Below are positions 10,216 through 21,190 of a DNA stretch of 64,000 nucleotides, piece after piece (the stretch's first letter is position 1; every line of letters begins with the position of its first letter). Below the pieces are notes generated by a model, which was not told where the DNA came from, did not search any database, and saw only the letters and a list, made by a program, of their open reading frames with translations. The translations under genes and the position numbers were made by a program. The stretch is from Schistocerca nitens (taxonomy: Eukaryota; Arthropoda; Insecta; Orthoptera; Acrididae): positions 75,714,501 to 75,778,500 of the forward strand of contig NC_064614.1 of assembly GCF_023898315.1 (NCBI RefSeq). Reading direction: 5' to 3'.

Positions 10216-11946
10216 TTGACCATTGGACGGTCTCCCAGTATGGACGACATAGTAATAACCATGCCTGGCGAATGGAAACAACTGAAAGATCTGGAAGTAA
10301 ATAAATCACCAGGCCCAGATGGAATCCCAATTCAGTTTTACAAAGAGTACTCTACAGCACTGGCCCCTTACCTAGCCTGCATTTATAGTGAATGTCTCGC
10401 CCATCACAAAGTACCAAACGACTGGAGAAACATCGAAGGTGTATCCATAAATAAGAAGGGTAAAAGAACGGATCCGCAGATTACAGACCAATATTCCTAA
10501 CTTTGGTTTCTGCAGAAACCTTGAACATATTCTCAGTTCAGATATGATAAACTTTCTTGATACTGAGAAGCTTACGTCCACGAAAAGTGTAGTGCGTGCG
10601 AAGCTCAGCTTGCCCTTTTCTTAGGTGTTATACAGTGAACTAAGCATGAAGTGCAACAGTCATATTCCATATTCCTAGATTTGCGGGAAGCATTTGACAC
10701 GGTGTCCTATTATTAACAAAGATATGGGCATGTGGAATAAAAAATGGCTCTGAGCACTATGGGACTTAACTTCTAAGGTCGTCAGTCCCCTAGAACTTAG
10801 AACTACTTAAACCTAACCAACATAAGGACAGGACACACACTTACATGCGTGAGGCAGGATTCGAACCTGCGACCGTAGCAGTCGCGCGGTTCCAGATTGT
10901 AGCGGCTAGAACCGCTCGGTCACCTCGGCCGGCCGTGTGGAATAAGTGTTCGCCGATATGTGAGTGGCTTGAAAGCTACTTAAGTAACAGAACCCAGCAG
11001 GTAGTCCTCTAAGACGAGTGTTCATCAGAAACAACGGTATTGTGAGGAGTGCCCAGGAAAGAGTGGTAGGCCCGCTGTTGCTCTCTAAATATAAGAGTCA
11101 TTTGGCGGACATGTGGGGCAGCAACCTGCGGTTGTTTGCTGCTGACGCTGTGGTATACAGTAAGATGTCGAAGTTGAGTGACTGCAGGAAGCTACGACTC
11201 AGACAAAATTTCCATCTGGTGTGATGAATGTCAGCTAGCTCTGAATGTACAAAAATGTAAATTTATTGGGGCTAAGCAGGAAGAAAAGACCTGTAATGTT
11301 TCGAATGCAGTATTACTAGTGTCCTGCCTGACACAGTCAAGTCGTTTAAATATCGGAGCGTAGCGGTGCAAAGCAATATGAGAAAGAATGAGCATCCGAG
11401 AACAGTGGTAGGGAAGGCGAACGGTCCACTTCGGTTTATTGGGAGGATTTTACGGAGGAATGTTTCACATAAAGGGGAAAGGATATCGAACGCTGTCGCG
11501 ACCTATTCTTGAGTACTGTTCGTGTGTTCGGGATCCATATCACGTGGGACTGAAGGAAGACTTCGAAGCAATGCAGAGGCGGGCTGCTAGATTTGTTACT
11601 GTAGGTTCGAACAACACGTAAGTGTTGCGGAGAAGCTAAGGGATCTCAAATGGGAATCCCTGGAGCGAAGGCGACGCTCTTTCTGAGAAACACCTTTGAG
11701 TAAATTTAGAGAACCGGCATTTGAGGCTGACAGCCGAACGATTCTACTGCCGCTAACACATATTGCGCTTGAGGACCGCGAAGATAAGCTACGAGAAATT
11801 ATGGCTCATAAGGAGTTATACAGTCACTTGTGTTTCCCTTGCTCTGTTGCGAGTGGAACTGGAAAGGAAATGACAAGTAGTGGTACAGGGTACCCTTTGC
11901 CACGCACCATACAGTGGCTTGTAGAGTGTCTATGTAGATATAGATG
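10216..11946 (+). mobile_element. Jockey-type non-LTR retrotransposon, degraded copy
   Basis: The forward frames give VNKSPGPDGIPIQFYK near 10300, LDLREAFDTV (motif A) near 10677, then after a SINE the RLFAADAVVYS block (11138-11160). In motif C the first of the two aspartates is replaced by alanine (FAAD instead of FADD). Further blocks are CDECQLALNVQKCKF, VVGKANGPLRFIGRILRR, RPILEYCSCVRDPY and RRAARFVT. The tail ends near 11946 with the TATGTAGATATAGATG repeat typical of this family. Stops and frameshifts are numerous, so the copy is dead. Confidence 0.8.
10741..10935 (-). repeat. SINE-A copy in a non-LTR element
   Basis: A complete antisense SINE-A with B box GGTTCGAATCC. It is flanked by the 10-bp duplication TGTGGAATAA (10731-10740 and 10936-10945). 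It interrupts the Jockey-type RT just after motif A, so it is younger than that element. Confidence 0.9.
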
Positions 11947-12184
11947 GAAGCGTCGGGCGTATCCGATATCCGAGATGCGTTCGCGCGGAGTGCTTGGTAG
12001 TCAAGACGAGCAGGCCAGGAACTGCAGCTTCCTAAAACAACGGTGTGGCGTGTACTGGAACGACGCCTGCGTATGAAGCCTTAGAACTTCCCGTTACTGC
12101 AGCAACTGCGTCCCGGCGATCGTAACAGAACGTCAAAAATCGGCATTTCAGTTCTTCAGGATACGGCAGAGGACAATTTTTCCG

Positions 12185-12344
12185 CCGGCCGTTGTCGTCG
12201 AGCGGTTGTAGGCGCTTCAGTCTGGAACCGCGCGACCGCTACAGTCGCAGGTTCGAATCCTGCCTCGGGCATGGATGTGTATGAAGTCCTTAGGTTTGTT
12301 ACGTTTTAAGTCCCATAGTGCTCAGAGCCATTTGAACCATTTGA
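12185..12344 (+). repeat. SINE-A copy with internal deletion, in a mariner element
   Basis: Forward SINE-A lacking about 40-50 bp of the middle (it jumps from CTTAGGTTTG to TTAAGTCCCATAG). Flanked by a perfect 12-bp duplication ACAATTTTTCCG (12173-12184 and 12345-12356). It splits the mariner transposase just before its DESTFHLSG block. Confidence 0.9.
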
Positions 12345-12659
12345 ACAATTTTTCCGAACGACTCATCTTTAGGGACGAATCGACGTTCCATCTGTCGGGT
12401 AAAGTAAATCGCCTTATATAAAAATTTGGGGGTCACAAAATCCTGGCGTCGTCGTGCAAAACGAAAGAGGCCCACGAAAACTGAATGTGTTTTGTGCCGT
12501 TTCTGTTCCCAGTGAATTCATTTTTATGCATGACGGCGTTAACAACACCATCCCGCAACGTTGAACTGGAAGGTATGAAAAACAAGATTTTGTTGATAGC
12601 TTTTGCCCTCCCAGGTCACAAGACCTCACACCTAGTGATTTTTTTGTCTGGAGGTACAT

Positions 12660-13345
12660 TAACTGCAGTCTTTGTGGCACCTATGGCAGCAGAATCTATT
12701 GAATGGAATGATCAGTCTAATGAGTGCAGAACATGGCTTGAAGGTAAATCGATGGAAGGCTGAAGAAATGAGAAGTAGCAGAAATCAGAATAGTGACAAA
12801 CTTAACATCAGGATTGATGGTCACAAAGTAGGTGAAGTTAAGGAATTCTACCACCTAGGCAGGATAGTAACGAGTGACGGACTGTGCAAGGAGACATCAA
12901 AAGCAGACTAGCACTGGCAGAAAGGGTATCCCTGGCCAAGAGAAGTCTACTAGTATCAAACATAGGGCTCAATTTGAGGAAGAAATTTCTGACAATGTAC
13001 GTTTGGAGCAAATAGTTGTATGGTAGTGAAACATGGACTGTGGGAAAACCCGAACAGAAGAAAATCGATGCGTCTGAGGTGTGGCGCTGCAGAAGAACGT
13101 TAAAAATTAGGTGTACTGATAAGGTAAGAAATGAGGTGGTTCTCCGGAGAATCGGCGAGGAAAGGCATACGTGAAATACACTGGCAAGGATTGGCATAGT
13201 TTCAGCAAATAATTGAGGATGTAGGTTGGCTTGCAAGTGCTACTCTGAGATTAAGAGGTTGAGAGGTTGGCACGGGACAGGAATTTGTGGCGCGGCGAGT
13301 CACACCAGCCACGAGACTGATGACTATAAAGTAAAAATAAAAATA
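12660..13345 (+). pseudogene. RTE-type RT C-terminal remnant inside a mariner
   Basis: Blocks include EHGLKVNRWKAEEM, KVGEVKEFYHLGRIVTSDG (the Y-L-G motif), then after frameshifts WTVGKPEQKK-like and CRRTLKI-like stretches. It ends with the CTGATGACTATAAAG block and a (TAAAAA)n tail. It is a 5'-truncated insertion within mariner sequence. The exact left edge is uncertain by a few tens of bases. Confidence 0.65.
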
Positions 13346-13643
13346 AATGCAGCTACTCTTCAAGAGTTGAGGAATTGAAGTATTAACGATGTCGATTCAC
13401 CAAACAGTGATTCGTGTGTGGAATGACATGGAGTACCATTTCGATGTTTCTTCAGCAACGTATGGTACTCATGTTGAGTATACTGCATAGCGTGTTTGCG
13501 AACGTAAGACCTTCAAGCTGCCTCTGTCCAGTGACATGCACAGTGTGTTTCTTTCATAGTCTGTACTAAGCAACTGAAATCTATTGTATTTCATTTTGAA
13601 TCACCCTGTACACATCAGGTATTATTTATCGGTTTCACATGTG

Positions 13644-13846
13644 GTTCAAATGGTTCAAATGGCTCTGAGCACTATAAGACTTAATATCTGAGGTCATCAG
13701 TCCCCTAGAACTTAGAACTACTTAAATCTAACTAACCTAAGCACATGACACACATGCATGCCTGAGGCAGGATTCGAAGCTGCGACCGTAGTGGTCGTGC
13801 GGTTCCAGACTGAAGCGCCTAGAACCACTCGGCCACACCAGCCGGC
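13644..13846 (-). repeat. SINE-A copy
   Basis: Antisense SINE-A with a doubled GGTTCAAAT tail. Flanked by TCACATGTG (13635-13643 and 13847-13855). Confidence 0.9.
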
Positions 13847-13912
13847 TCACATGTGAAGAAGCACAATTTTCATAGTTTTTTCATGTTCCTCAGCAGCCGT
13901 ATATTAGTTTTA

Positions 13913-14285
13913 ACATAGGATTACCGGTTGCAAATAACTGTTTGGTTGCAAATAACTGTTTGGTACAATGTCCTAGGTTTCGAGACATACTAAGGGTGTC
14001 TTCAACAGAATGAAATTTTGAGAAACCGAAAAATTACTTTGCTACAAAGCAATGGTCATAATTTGCAGCAGCTATACCCAAGTGAAAAATAAAATAAAAC
14101 GCGTGCAACGTGTGCCTAGATAGGAACAACATCAGACTGTTCTAGATTCTGACCATTGCTTTCTCGCAGTGTAAGTTTACTGTATCTGAAATATTCATTT
14201 TGATGAAGACACCCTTCGAGGTGTCGAAACCTCGGTCAATGTACCAAACAGTTACCTGCAAACTATTGGCTATATAGTCCTATGT
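13913..14285. repeat. MITE-like inverted-repeat element
   Basis: The ends ACATAGGA (13913) and TCCTATGT (14278-14285) are perfect inverted repeats. Inside them are the longer diverged arms AACTGTTTGGTAC...GGTTTCGA...GGGTGTCTTCA and the reverse complement. The left arm contains a 17-bp tandem duplication (TTGCAAATAACTGTTTGG). The middle has no coding capacity. No convincing target-site duplication. Confidence 0.7.
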
Positions 14286-14709
14286 TGCCGCTCAATAATG
14301 ACCGAAAGTCCAAAAAGTTCAGAAGTGTATATTACGAGCAAATATATTTTTCACATCCGAAGGCGACCATGATACCTTTTAAAGAATTTTTGGCGGTCGC
14401 CGCCTGCGGATTACCTTGTCCGCGGAGCATTTCGTGTCCATTCGGCGGGAGCTTCTTCAGGCCGCTGTCCGCTGAGAGGCGGGGCGCTCTCAAAGGCGGT
14501 CGACCACTGAGGCGCCACGGCGGAAGGCCTCAATAGAATCACTTAACGCCGGGCAGGACTGGAAGCCTGGCGCCACAAAAGACGCCGACGCCGAGGCCGC
14601 CGCGGCCGTCTCAGGCGCTGGGATGGCCGCCCCTCCGCCTGCGATGTAGTGCTCCACTCCCACGCTCCCTCTCTCCCTCACACACAAACACGCAAGCACA
14701 CACACACAC

Positions 14710-14747
<38 letters not shown>

Positions 14748-14996
14748 ACTCCCGCTGGCCCCAGATGCAGCGTTTAGGGTCAGCAGGGGCCTCAGCTGCA
14801 TAAGGAAGCGGACGCACTCCGGGGAGACAGTACTATCCTCCCTGCCGGAAATTGCGTCTGAGCAATGGAGCGTATCCTCGGTCCCTACCCTACACTCTCC
14901 CAAACTCCAACACCGCACAGCACAGACAGTCACCGTACACCACCTACAATTCTGCGCAAAATTTCTAGTTTCTTACAACGCACTCTCCTTTCATGG
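14286..14996. other. CpG-rich block with a (CA)n microsatellite
   Basis: From about 14380 to 14860 the base composition switches to GC- and CpG-rich, unlike the AT-rich surroundings. A CA repeat occupies 14679-14746. Open frames here are long because stop codons are rare in GC-rich DNA; I recognise no domain. It could be a promoter or first-exon region of a host gene outside my view. Confidence 0.4.
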
Positions 14997-15487
14997 AATA
15001 TAAAATTAGTGAGAAACAGTCTAGATCGCAGTGGTTATTTTATTTAAAATGACCGGTTTCGGCCTCGTTTTAGGCCACCTTCAGAATAGCACTGTGAAGG
15101 ATGGAAATCGTGGTAGTTACAGAAAGAAGTCAGTGGTTTAAAATAGAGTAATTTATACTTATTAAAATCGAGGAGTCGTTACCCATCAGCTGAAGCTGAC
15201 AATGCCCAGAACAGTCACTAGACCTCAGCCGCCGAAACTGTTGCTGTTGGCTAGGCAGCATTGCGTTGTGTAGACCTGCTGAAGTAGTGTTTGTGCTGTA
15301 TGACGTAAACATCAGCCAATGAGGACGATTTACATAAATTACGTACCATTTGAAGTTACAGTTTACCTAAAAGTGAATAATTATAAAAAAAGTAGTACCT
15401 GTAGGACAAAAACATTGTTGAAAATAGTAACTGCAATAAGATTAATCAAAAATTATTTTACTTATTTCTTGTAGTACCATTTGACGG

Positions 15488-16290
15488 AATCAAAACATCA
15501 TTAGCGATAGGAAAGACTCTGTAACAGCAAATGCGAATGCGTTGATCAAGGCTAGTGAAGATGTTGGTCTAAGGATAAGACAAAACTAAATACCTGGTTA
15601 CTACCAGAATGCCAACAGCAGTAGATCAGGAATTGTTAAGAGTAGGAGACATGCAGTTTGAAAAAGTGAACACATGTAAGTAACTAGGCGTGGACATCAC
15701 TTCGAGAAATGAGATTGAATCCGAATTGAATAAGAGATTACGGGCGGAAAATGCGTGCTACTTCTCACTGAATCGACTACTTTCATCACGGATATTGTCT
15801 AGGAATTTAAAGATTAGAATATACAAAACTATTATTCTACCAGTTATGCTGTATAAGTGTGAGACTTGCTCTCTCACTTTGTAAAATGAAAAGCCGTTTC
15901 GAGTATTTGTAAACAAAATTTGAGGAAAATTTTCGCAGAAAAAAGGGATGACATTAGCGGAGAGGCGAAAACTCCATAACGAAGAGGTTCACGAACTCTG
16001 TTCAAGCCCTGACGTAATCATTATTATTAAATCACGTAGGCTGCGAGGGGCGGGTCACGTAGCTCGAATGGATGAGGGCAGGGCAGCGCGCAGAGTACTG
16101 GTAGGGCACTTAGAGGGAAAACGTCCTGTGGGGAGACCGAGGCGTAGATGGGAGGACAATGTGAAGGCTGATTTGAAGAGCCTAGGTATTGAAGGTGAAT
16201 GGAAGAACATAGCCCAAGACAGGGACACATGGCGAAAATACGTTGCTGTGGTAATGGACTCTCGAGTCCGGTATGACCAGTGAGTGAGTG
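15488..16290 (+). mobile_element. 5'-truncated RTE-like retrotransposon inserted in the foldback
   Basis: Flanked by a perfect 12-bp duplication ACCATTTGACGG (15476-15487 and 16291-16302), so both edges are defined. The translation shows the RT C-terminus: KRLRAENACYFSLNRLL, KIRIYKTIILPVMLY, then RRLRGAGHVARMDEG and GKRPVGRPRRRWEDNVKADL. The 3' end is a short TGAGTGAGTG repeat. Several frameshifts and stops break the frame. Confidence 0.85.
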
Positions 16291-16674
16291 ACCATTTGAC
16301 GGTAATAATTTATTAACCAGTACACGGATATATTATACTGTTTAAACTAATTATTTCCATCAAATGGTAATAAGAGAAATAATTTTAATTAATCGTACTG
16401 AAGTTAGTCACTACTTTTAACAATGTGTTCTGTCCTATAGGCACTACCTTTTATAATTATTCACTTTTAGATAAACTGTACCTTCAAATGATATGTAATT
16501 TATGTAAATTCTTCCTCATTGGGTGACGCTTATGTTGTACAGCACAAAAAAGCCCTCACTAGATCTATACCACGCAGTGCTGCGTAGCCAGCAACAGCAG
16601 TTTCAGTGACCGAGGTCTACTGACTATTCTGGACATCGTCAACTTTAGTTCAAGGGTAACAACTCTTCGATTTT

Positions 16675-16876
16675 CAAAAAGTGGTTCAAATGGTTCTGAG
16701 CACTATGGGACTCAACTGCTGAGGTCATAAGTCCCCTAGAACTTAGAACTACGTAAACCGAACTAACCTAAGGACAACACAAACATCCATGCCCGAGGCA
16801 GGATTCGAACCTGCGACCGTAGCGGTCGCGCGGTTCCAGACTGTAGCGCCAGAACCGCTCGGCCACCAGCGGCCGG
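16675..16876 (-). repeat. SINE-A copy in the right foldback arm
   Basis: Antisense SINE-A with an A-rich junction at its tail, flanked by CTCTTCGATTTT (16663-16674 and 16877-16888). It splits the right arm of the foldback element. Confidence 0.9.
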
Positions 16877-17055
16877 CTCTTCGATTTTAATAAACATAAA
16901 TTACTCTATTCTAAGTCACTGACTTTTTCATGTAACTAGTACGATTTCTATGATTCACAGTGCTATTCTAAAGATGGCCAAAGACTAGGCCGAAACCGGT
17001 CATTTTAAATAAAATAACCATTTCTATCTAGACTGTTTTTCACTAATTTTATATT

Positions 17056-18592
17056 GCTTACAAAATCGATGTTCTCAGAAAATACCAAAAATTTTGTATC
17101 CTTTCATCGAAGTCTGGCTGAGTGAAATGCTTACTCTTTCTGAGGCTTCTTTTCCGGGGCTGTATATCGAACAGCTGAAGCAGGGATTGGCGCTATACAG
17201 CCAGCCAATGAAATGTATATTCATTACATAATTTAGATAGACGTTGCTCCACAACAGTCATGTACCTTCTGAACCTCTTATTGGAAACCACAATAACAGA
17301 TCTTCACTAATTCTATTTCGCTAAGTTTCGAACTACAAGATCATGATCAGGGCATAAAACATCAGTTTTACATTCGTTGATAATGTCGAATTTGAGGGGC
17401 TAAATATATATAAGCTGTTTATAATAAGCTAACTGATAAACTTTCGCTACTACGGAGTAGTACATGTAATGGTAGCGAACATAAGCAGTAGTGAAAAGTA
17501 TGTAAATATTTAAAGGTCGCACTGTCTTCTAGTAATGTAACATGTTCCGCAAGACGGTGTCCATGGGCCATTGTTGTTACGAATTGAAGTAAATAATCGT
17601 CATCCCTTGTGACATGATAGTGCATACAAGTGATACGTCATTACTTGGACATGTTACGTACCTGGATTCTTGTAGCACAGAATGGCGTCTGCTACGGGCG
17701 ACCGTATATTTTGGCTTGAAGCATATGTAGTGTAGATAGATGATGACATAAAAGAAGATTGCACATTTAATATGAATGTTCTGATCCTCACGGTCCCATC
17801 TTGACCATAGATCCTACACGAAACACCATGTGATAGCATCCCCCCAAAAAAGGTATAAACCTTTTTTTAGGGACGTCATTACTGTTTCTTCTCACAAAGG
17901 TGTGGGGATGATATGCACTAAGCAAAACGTAAATTCTTATGCGACGTAGTTCCATAATATTGAAGTGGGACAGGCGGCGGCGTGAAGTCATTAATTTATT
18001 CTGATAATATATTTCACCACACAAAGATTTCCAGTAAGACAATTGACAAACATTACTGTAAGAAGGAATATTTTAATTATGATATATACAGGCAGATTGC
18101 TATTTCAATATTTTTACAAAAGCAAAATTTTTCCAGTACATACTGAAAAAATCTTTTCTTTCCAGCATCGCTACGTAGTAGACATGGTCACGAAATACTA
18201 CGCAGAGCCGACTGGTACATTCCTGAAAAGTTGTGAACAATCATAATGACAGCAAAACAAAGTCTGAGTCACTAGTTCTTTTCTTAATGTGCGACCAATT
18301 TCGAACTGACTAGCAGATCATCTTCAGATCTAACAAGTAAATTGGGAAATGGAAGAAAGAGGCGCGTCAGTGGCACTACAGATCTTAAACTATCTTGAAT
18401 TTATTCGTGCCTGGTTCTGCAAAAGTGCAGTTTGTCAGCAGAGATAGAAAACACTAAGCATGCAGTGGACGAAAATTGTATAATCAGTAACGTGACATTT
18501 GCACAAGTCAGTGGCCATTATTTAGATACAATTCAAAGGAGATTCTTCCATTGCAAAAAAGAAGAAAAAGAAAAACACGATTACCCAATATA
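17056..18592. other. Unassigned AT-rich DNA
   Basis: No coding similarity recognised. One single copy of the TTTCG...CTTCAG motif found in the palindromic elements lies at 18298-18327. Confidence 0.45.
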
Positions 18593-19982
18593 CGCTGAAG
18601 TGCCAAAGAAACTGGTATAGGTATAAGTATTCAAATACAGAGGTTTGTAAACAGGCAGAACACGGCGCTTCGGCCGGCAACGTCTATATAAGGCAACAAG
18701 TGTCTGGCGCACTTGTTAGAGCGGTTACTGCTCCTACAACGGTAGGTTATCAAGATTTAACTGAGTTTGAATGTGTTGTTATCGTCAGCGCATGAGTGAT
18801 GGTACACAGCAAAAAAATGGCTCTGAGCACTATGGGACTTCTGAGCTCATCAGTCCCCTAGAACTTAGAACTACTTAAACCTAACTAACCTAAGGACATC
18901 ACACACATCCATGCCCGAGGCAGGATTCGAACCTGCGACCATAGCGGTCGCGCGGTTCCGGACTGTAGCGCCTAGAACCGCTCGGCCACCACGGCCGGTG
19001 GTACACAGCATCTACAATGTAGCGATGATGTGGGGATTTTCCCCTACGACCATTTCACGAGTGTAACGTGAATATCAGGAATCCGATAAAACATCAGATC
19101 TCTAACATCGCTGCGGCCGGAAAAAGATCCTGCAAGAATGGGACCAACGACGACTGAAGAAACTCGTTCAACATGATAGAAGTGCAACCCTTCCGAAAAT
19201 TGCTGCAGATTTCAATGCTGGGCCATCAAGAAGTGTCAGCGTGCGAAGCATTCAACGAAACATCATCGATATGGGTTTTCGAAGACAAGGGCCCACTCGT
19301 GTACCCTTGATGACTGCACATAACAAAGCTTTACGCCTCGCATGGGGCAGACATTTGTCTGTTTATGACTAGAAACATGTTAGCTGGTCGGACGACTTCG
19401 TTTCAAATTATATCGAGCGCATGGACGTGTACTTGTATGGAGACAACCTCATGAATCCATGGATGGACTGTTCAAGGTGATGGAGGTTCTGTAATGATAC
19501 GGGGCGTGTGCAATTGGAGTGATATGGGACCCCTGACACGTCTAGATACGACTATGGCACGTGACACGTACATAAGCATCATGTTTGATCACCTGCATCC
19601 ATTCATGTCCACTGCGCATTACGACGTACTTGGGCAATTCCAGCAGGACAATGCGAGACACTACACGTCCAGAATTGCTATAGAGTGGCTCCAGTCACAC
19701 TCTCTTGAGCTTAAACACTTCCGCTGGCCACCAAACTCCTCAGACATGAACGTTATTGAGCACATCTGGGATGCCTTGCAACGTGTTGTTCGGAAGAGAT
19801 CTCCGTCCCCTCATACTCTTACTGAATTAAGGGCAGCCCTGCAGGACTCATGTTGTCAATTCCCTCCAGCACTACTTCGGACATTAGTCGAGTCCATGCC
19901 ACGTGCTGTGGTACTTCAGCTTGCTCATGGGGGGTCCTGCACGATAGTAGGCATGTGTAACAATTTCTTTGGTTCTTCAGTG
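18593..19982 (+). mobile_element. Tc1-like transposon of the DD36E type, inactivated
   Basis: The left end CGCTGAAGTGCCAAAGAAAC follows TA; the right end TTCTTTGGTTCTTCAGTG is its inverse. The transposase is legible from about 18755 to 19945. The N-terminal domain has lost its start codon and gained a stop (GCATGAGTGA). The core reads LGQFQQDNARHYTS (second D), then NSSDMNVIEHIWD (catalytic E). I count 36 residues between that D and the E, the spacing of the DD36E group of Tc1-like elements. The first-D region around 19380-19420 is damaged. A SINE interrupts the N-terminal region. Confidence 0.8.
18812..18998 (-). repeat. SINE-A copy in the DD36E Tc1
   Basis: Antisense SINE-A, flanked by the 12-bp duplication TGGTACACAGCA (18800-18811 and 18999-19010). 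It disrupts the transposase reading frame near its N-terminus. Confidence 0.9.
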
Positions 19983-19986
19983 TGTT

Positions 19987-21190
19987 TTGGTGAAAAAGTA
20001 ATAGAGGAGAATCTCGGCGAGGAGCAGTTTGGCTTTAGACGGAATACGCGCACCAGAGATGCAATAGGGCTCCTACGAATCTTGGGAGAAAGGTTTATTG
20101 AAAAAGGAAGAGACCTATATATGTGCTTCATCGATTTAGAAAAGGCATTTGACAATGTGGTTTGGGACAAGCTGGCGACTATTATGAGGGAAAAGAGAGT
20201 GGACTGGAAAACCAGAAGACTTATAAACTCATTATACCTTAATCAAAAACTTTCAGTTAAAGTGAGAGGAGAAAGTACAAACTGGATCAGACTAGGGAAA
20301 GGAGTAAGACAAGGATGCTGTTTATCACCTACTCTTTTCAACCTGTACTTGGAAAATATGATTGACCAATGCTCATTAGATGACAAAGGAGTAGAAATTG
20401 GAGGAAGAAGAGTAGGGTGCTTGAGATTTGCTGGTGACATGGTCCTCCTAGCCACAGGGGAAAAAGAATTACAGGATATGGTGGACACCATTGCAACTAA
20501 CGGGAAAAAATATTGAATGAAAATTAACACGAATAAAACAAAAGTATTGGCAATAGGAGGAAATAAGGAAATAAAAATTGTGCTGAATGGAGAAACACTA
20601 GAACAGGTGCAAAATTTTAAGTATCTTGGAAGCAGGATAGACACCGACTGGAAGTGCACCACAGAAATTAAAACAAGGATAGCAATGGCAAAAGAGGCGT
20701 TTTATAAGAAAAGGAGAATCTTCTGCAGCGGTCTGGACAGAGAACTCAGAAAGAGACTCATAAAATGTCTTGTATGGAGTGTTCTTCTATATGGCGCTGA
20801 AACATAGACTATGAGGAAAAAAAAGACAGGGAAAGGCTGGAGGCTTTTGAGATCTGGACATGGCGGAAGATGGAAAGAATAAGTTGGATGGACAGAGTAA
20901 AAAATGAAGAGGTACTGAGAAGAGTGGGAGAGAAAAGACAGTTACCAGATGTAATAAAGAGAAGAAAAAGAAATTGGATTGGGCATATATTACGAAAGAA
21001 TGACGGACTGATAAAAACAGTTTTAGAAGGTTATGTAGAAGGGAAAAGGAAGCGAGGAAGGAAGAGATTCCAGATACTGGATGACATGATAGACGGTACC
21101 ACATACAGCAGCCTTAAGAAGGAAGAAATGGATCTCAGAAAATGGAGAGGCAAAGGACCTGCTAATATAGCAGATAACTGATGATGATGA
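19987..21190 (+). mobile_element. RTE-type retrotransposon, 5'-truncated, RT inactivated
   Basis: It begins mid-RT at EENLGEEQFGFRRNTRTRDA, directly after the Tc1 right end; a possible 6-bp duplication TGTGTT flanks it (19981-19986 and 21191-21196). Motif A is FIDLEKAFDN; the QGCCLSPTLFNLYLE block is present. Motif C reads RFAGDMVLL, so one catalytic aspartate is replaced by glycine. Stops lie at 20514 (G to stop) and 20805 (W to stop), with a frameshift near 20820. The C-terminal WIGHILRKNDG and GKRKRGRKRF blocks follow. The 3' end is a (TGA)n repeat. Confidence 0.8.

Larger units (their letters stand above)
11947..13618 (+). mobile_element. Mariner-type transposon, 5'-truncated, with two insertions
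   Basis: After the non-LTR tail the frames show KTTVWRVLERRLRMKP and LQQLRPGDRNR (N-terminal domain), then after a SINE FRDESTFHLSGKVNR with the first catalytic D. The right end reads ATCACCCTG followed by TA (13619-13620), matching the mariner left end at 5571. The C-terminal part (near 13360-13490) is separated from the core by an RTE tail. All catalytic parts after the first D are missing or illegible. Confidence 0.65.
14997..17055. mobile_element. Foldback element with ~480-bp arms, carrying two insertions
   Basis: The outer edges AATATAAAATTAGTGA (14997) and TCACTAATTTTATATT (17055) are inverted. The similarity continues inward through GTTATTTTATTTAAAATGAC, CGGTTTCGGCC and GTGAATAATTATAAAA to about 15487 on the left and 16358 on the right. 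Removing an RTE tail (15488-16290) and a SINE (16675-16876) leaves roughly 1 kb that is almost entirely two arms with a loop of about 55 bp. No transposase of its own is visible, so it is non-autonomous. Confidence 0.8.

Noticed and set aside
14490-14933. 147-codon minus-strand frame rich in VCVCVC
   Set aside because: It is produced by the (CA)n microsatellite and surrounding GC-rich DNA.
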